Positions 46,147-57,933 of a stretch of DNA of 64,000 bases are shown here, one piece after another (the stretch's first letter is position 1; each line of letters begins with the position of its first letter). The notes beneath the pieces are model-generated. The model worked only from the letters and a program-made list of their open reading frames with translations, was not told the DNA's origin and ran no database searches. The translations under genes were made by a program, and so were the position numbers. Origin of the DNA: Caenorhabditis remanei (Eukaryota; Nematoda; Chromadorea; Rhabditida; Rhabditidae); contig NC_071329.1 of NCBI RefSeq assembly GCF_010183535.1, forward strand, positions 13,640,001 through 13,704,000. Direction: 5' to 3'.

Positions 46147-49100
46147 ATGCCTATGAAATTCCTAATTTTTCCTTCTATAATCCAAGAGAAAATTCTGAGA
46201 TCAATGGATTATGCAAACGTTTTCATGATATCCTGTTGTTCGAAAAAAGCAAAATATTGTGTGATTCGAGCAAAAGTTAAAGTTAGCAGAATATGTCACA
46301 CTGTAGCCGCCGAATATCAAAGTATTGATAACCAGATAGACGGATGGCGAGGGAGAATTATCGAAATAAGAAAAAACTCAGAACAACTCGTAGAGAACGT
46401 TGTCACGTGGACTTTCAAAGAAGGAATTGCATTCATGGCAAAGTGAGTGAAATTTTCGAACTTGAGTGAATGCTTGAGAATCTCTGTGCGTGTGGGATTT
46501 TTGTTTTTGTTATGATCAATTTCAGTAGGGTTCCGAATTAAGTTTGGAAATGAGTGTATGTTTACGTCAGCAAGCCATGCTCATGAAGCTCCTTTCCTAT
46601 TCTCACGCAAAGCGTCATAAAGCCTCATTGTCAAAAAAGCTTATTTTCCTAATAGCTCATTCATTCTAGATAGTGTCATTGCATAACCTGCGTGAAATTA
46701 AAAAAGGCTTGACAGACCCAGTTTCAACGTAAAAAAAGCTTACGCCTTCTTTGCATCTCTTTTCTTATTTCCTACCCTTGTAATCAGCTGCTTCTCAATT
46801 TTTGAAGAAGTGACAGTAAAGTATGTCAAATAAAGAATTATCTTATCAACTGACTATTGAACCACTTTCTGAAATTAAGAGGCGAATTTTTCGGAGTTCA
46901 GTAGATCCATGACCCATGATTTAGAAAATGTTGAAATTGTGAAACTAAATTGCGTTCAGCGTCTTAAGAGTACTTCGTTTAGTAGTATGTATCCAGAAAA
47001 TCAGGTCAAACAGACTAGAATTGGAGAAGATAATACGAAACGTTTCTCGTTTCTGGTTTTCTCATTCGGAACCCAAAATTCCAGCTAAATTAGGCCAATA
47101 CTGAATGGGTACCGATATTTTTTGGGTACCTACTCTTTGGGTACCGAGTGATTTTTGGGTTCCAGTGATCATTGGGTACCGATTTGAGATGATTATTCTT
47201 TGGGTACCAAGTGATCATTGGGTACTAGTGTTCTTTGGGTACCGATTTCTGGCGCCAACTCTTTGTGTGCCAAGTGATCTTTGGGTACCGGTGATCTTTG
47301 AGTACCAACTGATCTTTGGGTACCCGTGGCACTAAAAATGTTTTTTCGAGGATACTAAATCAGTGTGCTGAAAGAGGAAGAAATCTTACACAATCTGTGT
47401 GATTCTTATGGGGGACCACTTTCCACCATTCTCTTAGGCTTAGGTTTCTTAGAAATTCGGAAAAAATTGACAAATACGGTTATTAATCATTATTGTCAAT
47501 TTTTTCCCGAATTTGTAAGAAACTTTGGCCTAAGAGGATGCTTAGGTAACAAAAAATTGCCTCTCACATGCATTCAGCTTCACACCTTCAGCCAAAAAAT
47601 TTCCTAAAAATTCGCTAAATAGAGTGATAAAAAATTGAAACAGGTACCCAAAGATCAGTTGGTACTCAAAGATCACCGGTACCCAAAGATCACTTGGCAC
47701 CCAAAGAGTTGGCGCCAGAAATCGGTACCCAATGATCACTGGAACCCAAAGATCACTTGGTACCCAAAAAGTAGGTACCCTAAAATATCGGTATCCATTC
47801 AGTATTGGCCGTAAATTAGACGGTTGAAATTTCAAAAGTTCAGAAAACTGAAAAAAATTTTGAACCACCCTAATTATGACTGAGCAGAATTATTAAAATA
47901 TAAAAAATGGATAGCGTCTCCCGCCTGAGGGCAGGATCCGCTAGGCGGGGCTTTACTCCGCGCTCATAGTCAGTGTCAATCAAGCTTTAAAACTTGGAAG
48001 CTCTACGGCCATTTTGGAACGACTCATAGCTCGGCCACCAATGATGGTATCACACCCAAACTTTCCATCAATGACGGGACAGCTATTTCCTAATTGCTAA
48101 AAAAAACTAGCTGAAAAGCTGAGAAACGGACAAAGTTATTAACGGTCAACAAATCGTGACATTTTGGCTAGTGAGAAATGAAAAATTATAACGCATGCAC
48201 CTTTAAGAATTTGCCACCCTCATACCTAGTGTGGTTAATAAGAGAAGGTGGCAGCTAAGAGAAGGGGGCAGACAGAATGAACGGGGCAGATTTTCCAAGT
48301 TGAAATTTCTGGACCAACATTGAAGATATGAAAAAAGAAAAAGTTTCACGTGTAGTTTATTTTGGAGCAGATTTTTCAATTTGACAAATCTGGACAAAAA
48401 AAAATAAATTTTGTTATTTTTGCCGTGAGTTCCAACTCATCCGTTTTTCGTGGTTTAGAGTAGAATTTGGAAACTGGAAATTCTGGATCGGGAGGTGTTT
48501 TAAGAAGGCGAAAAATGGAGTTTTGAAAATTAAAATATATCATTCAACAACGATTTGCAAATATTATTAATTTTTCGAAAAACGAAAAAGAAAATAAGTT
48601 TTGAAAGATTTTATTGCTTGTTTTTCGGATCTGTTCAGAGAAGTCAGCATTTTCTTCTTCTTTTTCGTTTTTCGATAAATTAATAATATTTGCAACTCGT
48701 TGAATGATATATTTTAATTTTCAAAACTCTCAATTTTTCACCTTCTTAAAACACCTCCCGATCCAGAATTTCCAGTTTCCAAATTCTGCCCTAACACCAC
48801 GAAAAACCAATGGGTTGGCACTCACGGCAAAAATAACAAAATTCAATTTTTCTGTCCAGATTTGTCAAATTGAAAAATCTGCTTTAAAATAAACTTCACT
48901 TGAAACTTTTCCTTTTCAGATCTTCAATGTTGGTCCAGAATTTTAAGCTTGGAAAATCTGCCTGCCATTTTTTATATATTTATAAATCTGCTTGGAGTGG
49001 TCCAAAAATTTTTCAATTTTTGAAATTTTTTTTCGATTTACTGAACTTTTGAAATTTCAACCGTCTTATATGGTTTTGATCGGAACGAAAGTTATATCAA

Positions 49101-52100
49101 AATTGTTCGTTTTTTCTGGATAGTTGAGTAGATTTGAATACTATTTTGAAGGAAAATCGCAGTTACGGAATTTAGAAATTCATAACTCCTAATATCTGGA
49201 CCTTCGAACTTCACCGGTCTGGGAGATATGAATATCAGGTCTAGAATGTTTACTTGTTAACTGGGCTGAGCCGGGCCGACGGTTTTTCTTGAATAACTTG
49301 TTTTTTAAATCGTACCAGGTAGGTTTATACCCCAAAATATACAGCACCGCTCAAAAGTATATTAAGCTTTGCGTTTTTCAGTTTAAAATGCCCAATTTGA
49401 GACTGTGTCATGGTAAAACTAACTGCCCCACAAAATAACTTTTTATGGGATCAAACAGATCAAGAGTAGAACTCCATCTTTGTAGTTGACAACTTTTTTG
49501 TACAATCTCTCCCTAGAGAGTGATGGTAATTTTAAGAGGACAGCTCAAGAATCTCACTAACTTGCACTGAAATGGCTCGATTTTAGGGAGAAAATACTGT
49601 GTCGATATGTAACTCTCTAGGAAGTGTCCGTACAAAAAAGTTGTCAACTACAAAAATGGAGTTGTACTCTTGGTCTGTTTGATCCTATAAAAAGGTATTT
49701 TGTAGGACAGTTAGTTTTATCATGACACACTGTCGAACTTAGACATTTTCAACTGAAAAGGCAAAACTAGCTATTAATACACTTTTGTGCGGTACTGTAG
49801 GTATTTTGAATTGTCATTCATGAAAAGCATACCGTGTGACTTTTTTTGCGTGATTGGTTTTGTTTCTTTATGGATGACACTTCAAAATACCTATCTCTTG
49901 AGCTGTAAACCAAACTGATACGATTTTTGAAAAAGTTTTTCAAAAAAAATCGTCGGTCATGTTGACATCAGGGCTGGGCAAATTATTTGACCACGTTTTC
50001 AGTTCACCGTGACCGCACAACCTTGCTCCCTGAATTGAGTCACCTAATGTAAGAATTGGTAATTAAAAACAGCCGAGAAATTTTTGAACAGATCGGTCAA
50101 CTTTCACCAAAGATATCAAACATTCAAAACAAGAATTAAAGTAATTTGCCCAGTCCTGGTTGACATGTATGCTAGAATGTTAGTACATTGGTCAAAAAAT
50201 GATGGTCTAGACTGTTTCTATTTAGAAACTTTTACAAACTTTGAAACATCACTATCAGAAACTGAAATACGCAATTTTTCGAACATTCGTGATTTTCGAA
50301 ACTCGTGTGAAATTTTTGTTTGAAAATGGGGCAAGCACTACTTTAGAGTGAATTTCCGAATATTTTCAATCATTTTCCTCAAAGTTCACTTTTCACGTTG
50401 AAATCGAGACCATTTTATTTGGAAAGAATAGGAAAATAGTATAACGCGAAAGTCTCCCGGACACTGACTATGAGAGCTCATAACTCATTTTGTACTAACT
50501 TTCAAATATAGATCCGAAAGGTATTTATTACCCTCATGAAATTCTGATTCAAATCGTGTTTGAAAGTACAATTTATGCTTTCATAGTTCTTGGGTAAACC
50601 TCTCTTTATGAAAGTGACTATTTGACTTTGACCTAAAATTACGCTATGCTAGATGACTATGAAGCAGATTTCGTAAACGGAAACATAAGTTTCTGATGTT
50701 ACTCTATCGATGTCTACGATTAAATTTTGATGATTATATTCCCGACTTATAAGGTTCCCTTGTTAGTTTTTCTCAACCGCCCGCGTTGCCTTTTCCAAAC
50801 CTCCTACCATTGTTTCTACGATGCATCTGGCGATGTCTTTGATCATTTTTTTTGTACTCCAACCTTCCAGTATCATTTCGTGTGCCCGTTGATTCCTTAT
50901 GTCGTAGGGATCTGTGCTCGAATGTTTGATTGGCCTCCCATAAATGAAAACAAAACGGGGTGTCGCTTATCGTATAGAAACTATATGAAACCTGGAATAG
51001 GATACTGAAGACTTTTTAAAAATACACTATGAGTTTTTATTTTTTAAATGATCAATCAGCCTACTTGAAAGCCACTTTCCAGAAGAGAGTAGTAGAAACT
51101 GGGCAACAAAAACTAATCATGTTTGAATTCAAGCTTTTTAGTTTCCAGCGCTCCTAGCAACTAAATTGAAAATCACGGTATACTACTGATTTTCAGGAAA
51201 CTTCTGAGATAATATCTTTTATGTCCCCTGATATTATCAAGGGACATAATTTTCAATTTTCAAAATAACTTCCTGGCACAGGCTTTCTAAGACGCCTGAT
51301 TAAACGGCATCAGCCGGTTTTTCCTGTCGATTGCAAGTCAGGACTAGGTCCCTAGGTTCAACAAACGAGGTTCAACAAACGAGGTTCTTTGCAGTATTCC
51401 AAATTCTCAAGTGGAGATATATTTATCTTTAAATAGTTTTTTAAACCAAAACAATGTGATGGTGGTGTAAAAGGAGGCACTTTTAGGGCCGTTGGGCATC
51501 TCGAACCAATCGGTGATTTTTAAAAATCATCATGATATTCTTTTTTTACGATGGCAAAGAAAATAAAAACGTTTAAAAAAAGAAAAAGTAACGGGCTTCC
51601 AAAGTTCTCAAAACCCCACCTGTTTATATTTCAGAATCAAACTAAAATGTGTACAGCCCGGAAGAGAATGCATTTCAATTGAAGTGAAGGAAGATATAAA
51701 TTACATAGCAGAAGCAATACATGACTACGTCTGTCTCATATTTCAGCCTACTCAATCAAACGTCTTAGCTCTAAATGTGAATATATCTGGCAAGAAAATT
51801 GCAATGTTAAAAAATATAGAAGACTCATTTATATTTGGACAACATCCAATAGAAATGAAAATTTTGAATACATTCCTCACAATGTATCCGAATCAAAATA
51901 GTGTATTGATTGGACCAGAAATAATTGGAGGTTTGAAAGATGACTCGGAAATACTCAAGCTCAAACGGGTTCACATATACAATATCGGACAACAATTGGG
52001 GATGAAATTTCTATCAATGTTTACTGGTCAACACATCTTATTAACGCTTCATATTGTTTCCAATGCAGAGATAACAAAAATTATCATGAAATGGATATCA

Positions 52101-52440
52101 AATGAGTCAATGCAGAGTCTACATACACTCGGATTCTTTATTCCTGATTCTCTTATTACACCTGATGAAGTTGTCGAGTCGTTGAAAACAGAGAGATTCA
52201 ATTCAGCAATTCGGCCACGGATTTATCATCTTGATACTAAGTGAGTCGTCTTTACCAAATAAAATCTAATATGAAAAAGTAATTAGATTTCGATTGTTTT
52301 TTTTCAGAATATACCAAGATAAACCGAGAAAAATCGACTTGAGTGGTGATAACTGTTATGATATAATCAGAGAAGTTGATGGAAAGAGAGCCACTCTTCA
52401 TTTCGATGACAAGTATTTCAAGATCTTGGTTTGGAATTGA
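46147..52440 (+). CDS. F-box protein with FBA_2-type domain, split by a 5.2 kb intron
   Basis: Exons 46147-46442, 51635-52240 and 52308-52440 give 344 aa, the usual size of nematode fbxb-type proteins. The F-box (residues about 1-45: FPSIIQEKILRSMDYANVFM, then SCCSKKAK) should bind SKP1-type adaptors of SCF ubiquitin ligases. The C-terminal half looks like the FBA_2 substrate-binding domain: IIMKWISNESMQSLHTLGF, then DIIREVDGKRATLHF and a final KILVWN. The join is inferred: the exon 1 donor (AA|GTGAGT) and the acceptor at 51634 are in matching phase, and no other F-box exon or second domain exon was seen between them. The intron holds at least five repeat elements. Such genes evolve fast in Caenorhabditis. 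Two adjacent gene fragments are the alternative. Confidence 0.7.
47093..47810. repeat. Palindromic element made of TTTGGGTACC minisatellite arms
   Basis: The left arm (47093-47330) begins GGCCAATACTGAATGGGTACC and consists of about 12 units of the type GATCwTTGGGTACC. The right arm (47643-47810) is the same array inverted and ends in GGTATCCATTCAGTATTGGCC. The spacer has its own inner inverted repeat (CTTAGGCTTAGG...TTTCTTA at 47430-47460 against 47505-47545). Translated ORFs rich in WVPSD on both strands are only the repeat read in frame. Confidence 0.75.
47817..49065. repeat. Nested inverted repeats in the F-box intron
   Basis: Outer pair: GACGGTTGAAATTTCAAAAG at 47817 against CTTTTGAAATTTCAACCGTC near 49045-49065. 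Inner hairpin: 48285-48963, with arms of about 320 bases (GGGCAGATTTTCCAAG... against CTTGGAAAATCTGCC) meeting around 48625. The inner arms carry many small differences and so are older than the hairpin at 26396. Confidence 0.7.
49338..49800. repeat. Tc1/mariner-type palindromic MITE in the F-box intron
   Basis: It begins ACAGCACCGCTCAAAAG and ends GTGCGGTACTGTAG. The arms contain TGTCATGGTAAAACTAACTG and its complement. It is related to 28113-28520 and 62428-62850. Confidence 0.7.
49969..50158. mobile_element. hAT-type MITE with perfect 8-base target duplication
   Basis: 190 bases bounded by CAGGGCTGGGCAAATTA and TAATTTGCCCAGTCCTG. GTTGACAT is duplicated exactly at 49961-49968 and 50159-50166. 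CAGGGCTGGGCAA is a common hAT terminus. It has no ORF. Confidence 0.85.
50167..51634. other. Remainder of the F-box intron
   Basis: No firm element. An open frame at 50727-51008 (93 codons, Cys/Phe/Pro-rich, with CPLIPYVVGICARMF) has coding-like composition but no recognised family and no splice partners. A short direct repeat (CGAGGTTCAACAAA twice) lies at 51360-51385. The rest is AT-rich. Confidence 0.3.
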
Positions 52441-52723
52441 TTTCGCATGGACTTCTGAAAAACTCGACCTAAAAAGTTGCACTCCGGGACATTTCGCCTC
52501 CAGACATTTTGCCACCAGTATTAGTTACTATTACTGGCGATATTAGTTACTATTACTGGTTCGCGCTATTTTCACAAATCTTCCGGAAAAAACCGGTGTT
52601 AAAGTTTCGGTCCTTTTATTTTTCATTTAAACCTCCGATTTTGAAGTTTTGATATCAAGGAAAATTGTTGGCCTCTCATTTTCTTCCTGGTCTCCGATTT
52701 CAGAACAGAGCCAATTTAATGAA
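52441..52723. other. Junction between the F-box gene and the duplicated block
   Basis: Homology to the first block begins at about 52768, within the second exon of Sre-2. Upstream of that point the sequence is unrelated. A direct repeat (GATATTAGTTACTATTACTGG-like, about 17 bases twice) lies at 52519-52560. CTCCGATTTCAG near 52690-52702 is an acceptor-like site before the new start at 52724. Confidence 0.5.
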
Positions 52724-54111
52724 ATGAGTTTAATAGATTTTCCGAAAATTCATACTTTAAAAAAAAGAATATTAGAACTAATTCATTTATTTTCTTCATG
52801 CTTCATAACATATCAATTCTGTAGAATAATGTGTCAAACTAGATGTTTTCATTTCAATCTAACTATTATTTTTGTTTCTCTTCTCGGTCAATGGTTTGAA
52901 TGTTTTCTAGCGAGACTCCTGATTATACCGTATCAAGAAGGATGGATTGCTATAAAGGATACTGTAGTTGAAGGTGAGAGAAGAGCAATTAACGTTAATT
53001 ACTAGCTCGGCACAGTTCTTACAACTGTGCTCCACCGAAATGATCTTGAAAAATGTCTCTTTTTCTCTGAGTCTCTCACTTTCGCACACAATTCTCTTCG
53101 GTTTCGGTAGAGCGCGATCGTAAGAAGTGTGCCATGGTAATACTTTTCAATTCTAGACGAAACCACTGGCCATGTCCAAGTCTCTCTTCTATTCATCCCT
53201 CTTCTTGTCGGTGGATTTATTCGTTCTCATTATATACTATCACTGTCTTTTTTCATTCCAAGCGTTGTCATTGAACGGATTATTGCGAGTATTTTCATAA
53301 GGTAACTCGATTTGAACACCAGGCTTTTGACATCATTCTCGTTTTCAGAACATACGAAAAACACCCACGTGTCTATGTCTCTACATCACTACTTTTGATT
53401 TCTCATCTTTTTTCGATTATTCTAGCTTATCAGACTATGCAATGGAAGTACTCTTATTTTCAAATTATAGTTACTTTCATTTTAGTATTGACTATTACGA
53501 TTACGGTAGGAGATATAATATGAGATATGATGTGAATTAATACAAAAATTTAGATATTTGCATGTCTCTATATCTACAACTCATCGGTCACTAGACGGCT
53601 GGAACTTCAACATAGAAGATATGGATACCATTTTGGGAAGAGATTTCAAGCGAAAGAGAATTTGAGATCTTTGAAGGTAAATTCCTTTTAAAATTCAAGA
53701 AATACATTTATCTTAAAATTTCAGATGGTTCGACGTATAACAATAGTCGGTGTATGCGGGTTTCTCGTTGCTGCTCTCTTCATTTCTCTTGTTGCTTCAC
53801 AATTATTACCTAATTATTTTCACAGAATTAGTCTGCAAATTTCGGAAATAGTATTGAATTTGTATGTTTTATTTACTTCTACGTAAAACTTTTAGTTAAG
53901 GTTACCAGTTTTCAGAAATCCATTATTTATTGTTCCGTCGGTAGCAGATAGAGTTCCTCCTTGGAAGAACAAACTGATTGAGACTATGCCAAAATTTATA
54001 CGAAAGAAATACTCATGCACCCGGACAGTTCGACCGATGGATTATAGGGCAAGGCGGACGGTTGTTGAGGAAACGAACACTTATTGGACGCAATATTCAA
54101 ATAACTGGTGA
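52724..54111 (+). CDS. Sre-family chemoreceptor (Sre-2', second copy, chimeric N-terminus)
   Basis: Exons 52724-52973, 53157-53301, 53349-53505, 53554-53676, 53725-53861 and 53916-54111 are all open and give 335 aa. From ILELI onward the protein is nearly identical to Sre-2 (32763-34245), including IIPYQEGW, VVIERIIASIFIRTYE and the WTQYSNNW tail. The first exon of Sre-2 and the following acceptor are missing. Instead an in-frame ATG in unrelated sequence adds about 15 residues (MSLIDFPKIHTLKKR), removing the N-glycosylated segment and shortening TM1. The gene may have captured a new start or may be an expressed remnant. The intron 1 MITE is shared with the first copy. Confidence 0.75.
53000..53142. 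repeat. MITE in Sre-2' intron 1, orthologous to 33147-33284
   Basis: CTAGCTCGGCACAGTTCTTAC...GTAAGAAGTGTGCCATGGTAATA. This copy keeps a better left end than the first block's copy. Confidence 0.75.
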
Positions 54112-54199
54112 TAAATGTCATAAATAACTACCTCGGTCTAATAAACTTGCCATATAAAGTCGTTTTCATTTGCCAGATATTTCTGAAAGCGCATGCTTT

Positions 54200-54500
54200 T
54201 AACCAGACTCGCAAAATCCTGGCCCGACCTGGCCGATGATGAAGTTTGCCGGCCCGATTGGCCCGGATTCAAAAAATGTGCACAATTTGTTCGCAAAATT
54301 TTTCAATGTTTTTTTTTTAATTTTCGTAAAAGCAGTCAAAAATCCTATGTACGCTTCAGGTTTATCGATATTTAAAATAATAGGCGAAAACTAGACTTTT
54401 TTGCAAAAAATCCAAAAAATTCAATCTTTAAAATTTTTCTACTGAGACCCGGGCCGGTGAAAAATCTGGAATCGGTCCGGCCCAGCCCCGCCCGTTTAAT
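54200..54500. repeat. GGCC-rich hAT-like MITE, second-block copy
   Basis: It matches 34320-34625 with scattered changes (GGCCCGACCTGGCCGATG left, CCGGGCCGG...CCAGCCCCGCCC right). It predates the block duplication. Confidence 0.6.
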
Positions 54501-54997
54501 TGACTACAGTAATCCTTAAAGGCGCAATGCCCAATCGTTCAAAAATATCCTGCAACGATTGTGTACTGTAACAATTTATTCTTTTTTTCTTGCTGTGCTC
54601 GCTGCTGACTTTTTGCTTGACTTTCCTCGAAAAATTGCGATTTTTAACGGTTTTTAGCAGGAAAAACTAGAAAAATCTGTGAAAATCTATTAGAAATCAG
54701 CTGGAATTGACTAAAATCGCACTAAATATCGATAGCTTCTTTAAACATTGCAATTTTTACACTTTTAGCTTTAAAAAACTAGAAAAATCGATGGAAAATC
54801 GGCTGAAAGTGGCTGTAATCCCCCGAACCAACTTTAAAAAAACTTTGCTGGCTTTTTTGTTGAAACCCACGGTTTTGCTTGTTCCGGTAATTTTCAACGG
54901 TAAAATTTATGAGAAAAATCCCCCGAAAATCGCTTTCAATATTTGTCATTTTGGTACCAGCCGACGTCAGTTAAATTTAAAAATTTTCAGTGACACC
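54501..54997. other. Deletion or insertion junction relative to the first block
   Basis: Sequence to about 54600 matches 34630-34710. After a short bridging stretch (GTGCTCGCTGCTGACTTTT) it matches 36610-36996. Everything equivalent to gene A is missing here. TTTTCAG at 54984-54990 is the acceptor just before the B' start. Confidence 0.6.
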
Positions 54998-57200
54998 ATG
55001 AGTCGCCATAAGTACATAGACTACATACGAGAAAAGTTTGCAAAAATAGAGAATAATATTGCTGAAATGGACAATCGTTGCAATACGTACGAAAGAAAAG
55101 TAGAAGAGAACCGAATCACGGAAGAAAGAGACGCCGAACACATGAAGAAAAGCATAATGGATCAGGAATGGAGAGATGACACGTTTCGAATGAGTTTGAA
55201 GAAATTGGAGAACCGGTTGAAAAACGAGACTGAAAAAGTGAGTAACTAATTAATCGATCGATAAATTGTTTTCCAAATTCAGATAGAATCGGAGAAAAGC
55301 GAGCAGCAAGCAATGATGAACTCAGTTAATGCTGAACTTCGATCAATTCGTGAAGATTTCTCTAGTTTTAAAAACTTGTTTTATGAAAGTTATATGATGA
55401 ATCTCGAAAAAATCGATGAAAACGTTTATGAGAAGTTTCGATGTCTGGAAACCAGTGTTGAGGAACTCAGAATCAAAAGTCGGAACGATTACAGCAATGT
55501 TTCTTTAGAGAATAATTCCGTCGACTACTACTATTTCGATAACGAGATGAAAGCTATATCTGAATGGATTACGAACCAAGAGTTGAGAGGCGAAGAAGTT
55601 CGAGAAGAACTCGAAGAATTAAGATTGGAAATCGAAAATTACAAAGAAGATATGATTTCAATTAAATACGAACAACGATCAGAATCGCGAAATCTTAATT
55701 CTGAAATTGAAGCGATCTGTGATACCGTAGCAGATATACATAACCAGAATGAAAGCGATATGACTGTTCAAGAGAAGTTCAATGAAGATGTGAAAAGTGA
55801 TCTCAATAAAATCGGTGATTTCATTAAGCAGATGAATAAGAAACAGCAGGCATTTGAGAAATCTGTCAACTTGAACGGATGTTCTGGATGCTCAGAAATT
55901 GAAGAAATGAGAGAGTGTTTGATGAGACAAATGACTGATAACCAGGAAATGAATCGAGCGATCGACGAACTTCGAAATGAAATGAGAAGTCAACAAGAGC
56001 TGGTTTACAGACATTTTCTCTCTTTCGTTTCTCATTTCTCATTTCAGGCCGAAGCAGTGAAAATAAAACAAGAGCTGTTCAATCAATCGGTACCGCTGGA
56101 AGTGAGATCTCTTCGAAAAGAAGTCGAAGAAAGCCGGAGAATCGGAAACCATGCAGTTGCAGAACTTTTTGCGATTCGTTTGGAAATAGACGAATTGAAA
56201 CAGAAACACGAGAAAGAAATTGAAAAAGTAGGGATTCTGAGATAAAGAAATAGCAAGCATTTGATTTCAGCTGGAATCCGAAAATGTTCAACAACAATAT
56301 CTCATCGATTCGCTTCGTTCGGAAGTTAAAGTTCTAAATGACAACTATTCGCAATTCGACGAAAAAATTCGTGATGAGTTTCACTATCTTCATTGCGATT
56401 TGAAAACACTTAGCAGTACATGTGACCAGGGACACAAAGAGAGCTCTTTCGTCGATGAAAACTCGAATTTGTCGAAAGAAAAGGTAGAAATTTGCTCTTT
56501 TTCTCTATCGAGATATAGTTTTTAACTTTACAGATCACTCTTAAAAACACGTCATCTAAAATAGAGAGTACGATTGATGATCTTCGCAATGAAATCGAAG
56601 AGATTTTTGAAAAGTTGCAGACTATTAATCAAGAGGTTCTATAATATTTTCTTTGAAACAATCAGAAATACTATTTTTCAGGTCGAATCGATTCAAAACT
56701 TTCAAAAGGGAAAATTCAACGGACTAGCGGTTGTCATCAACGATATCTTGGAGAAGATTCAACACGATTCTTTCGAAAATATTCAAATGTTTGAATTCGA
56801 AAATAATAATCGGCCAATTCAGGAGGAAATCATAGGAGAATGGAGACTTTCCGGATCAAAAAATGTGGATGAATTCGTCGAAAGAAACCAGGCATACCCA
56901 CATGAAGTATATAAAGAAAATGCGAAATTCGCTGTTGATGGAGACTGGTTCAGATCTTATTTCTACAATGGAAAAGAGTTTGTTCGAATGAAACGGAAGA
57001 GACTCGGCATTCTGGAAAGCAATAGAAACTTTTGTTTCATTGAGAATAATCATATTAAATCGGTCGAATTTCATGGACTTGACAATAAAGTCACTGAAAA
57101 TGCGGAGAGATGTTCGAGATACATGGTGAATGATCAGCTTGTTGTCGTTAACAGAATGGGAGGAGTCGTCTGTAAACGCGTTTATGACAAAATCAAATGA
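54998..57200 (+). CDS. Long coiled-coil protein with C-terminal FABP-like domain (gene B')
   Basis: Six exons: 54998-55237, 55283-56002, 56048-56227, 56271-56483, 56534-56635 and 56682-57200, giving 657 aa, all phases closed. Residues 1 to about 510 are predicted coiled coil (NNIAEMDNRCNTYERKVEEN and many similar runs). One Cys-rich kink, NLNGCSGCSEIEEM, lies in exon 2. Residues about 535-657 form the FABP-like domain: IIGEWRLSGSKNVDEF at the start and VVVNRMGGVVCKRVYDKIK at the end. No signal peptide, membrane segment or catalytic motif is seen, so it is likely cytosolic. A structural or scaffolding role with lipid binding is only an inference. It is the intact sister of the frameshifted gene B at 36997-39198. 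Confidence 0.85.
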
Positions 57201-57219
57201 TGATTTCATTTCATGGTAA

Positions 57220-57415
57220 TTGCAGTCCACCCCTCTTTCAACTGAGCCCTACCGCAAACGTTTTTCAAAGTATTTATTTCAAATTGTTATGAAAAACAGT
57301 GAAAATAGGCCAAAAACTGTGAGAATATGTGTCGGCGCGAGAACAAACTCTGCGTCTCGCCGATACTTTCTCGTTTGCGGTGGAGCGTAGGTGTAAGTTG
57401 GGTGGACTGCTAATA
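57220..57415. repeat. MITE variant after gene B'
   Basis: GCAGTCCACCCC at the left and GGGTGGACTGC at the right enclose GCGTCTCGCCGATACTTTCTC. The same insertion follows gene B at 39215-39415. Confidence 0.65.
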
Positions 57416-57759
57416 TCAAAAGTTAGTTGCTATCAAATGTGTACTGTTTTTTAATTCTGTTCCATCCCCTTTTCAGTTCCCCCATCTCATATATCACTCG
57501 CCTTTTTCAATTTTTGTTCAAGTTTTACCACACGTTCATGTTTATTACCCTTAATTATACTTTTTTCTATTGCATCTTTTTTCTATTGCTCATCATTACT
57601 ATGTTGAATTTGTTTTATCACAATCACTGCTAATTTAGTAACATTTCTATGTAAATAACACGGATTTTCTATTTAAACTCCCGATTTCTTTTTTGTTTTC
57701 ATTTTTATCTGCGTTGAATACGAGAATATTCATATTTCTTTACAGTTTTGATTACATAT

Positions 57760-57900
57760 ATTAGTTCGGCACAGTTCTTACAACTGCGCTCCACCGAAAT
57801 CCCCTTGAGAAATGTCTCTTTTCTCTGAGTTTCTCAATTTCGCACATAGTTTTCTTTGGTTTCGGTAGAGCGCGATTGTAAGAAGCGTTCCGTGCCAATA
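57760..57900. repeat. MITE of the TTAGCTCGGCACAG family just upstream of gene C
   Basis: TTAGTTCGGCACAGTTCTTAC...GTAAGAAGCGTTCCGTGCCAATA ends 34 bases before the gene C start codon, inside its likely outron or promoter. Confidence 0.75.
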
Positions 57901-57933
57901 GCTGCTTTTCTTAACAATTCTGTTGCAGAAACA

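Noticed and set aside
47105..47868. Trp/Val/Pro-rich repetitive proteins on both strands
   Set aside because: In-frame translation of the GGGTACC minisatellite arms; no start or splice support.
50727..51008. 93-codon ORF as a separate gene
   Set aside because: No family, acceptor, donor or conserved partner; kept only as a note within the F-box intron.
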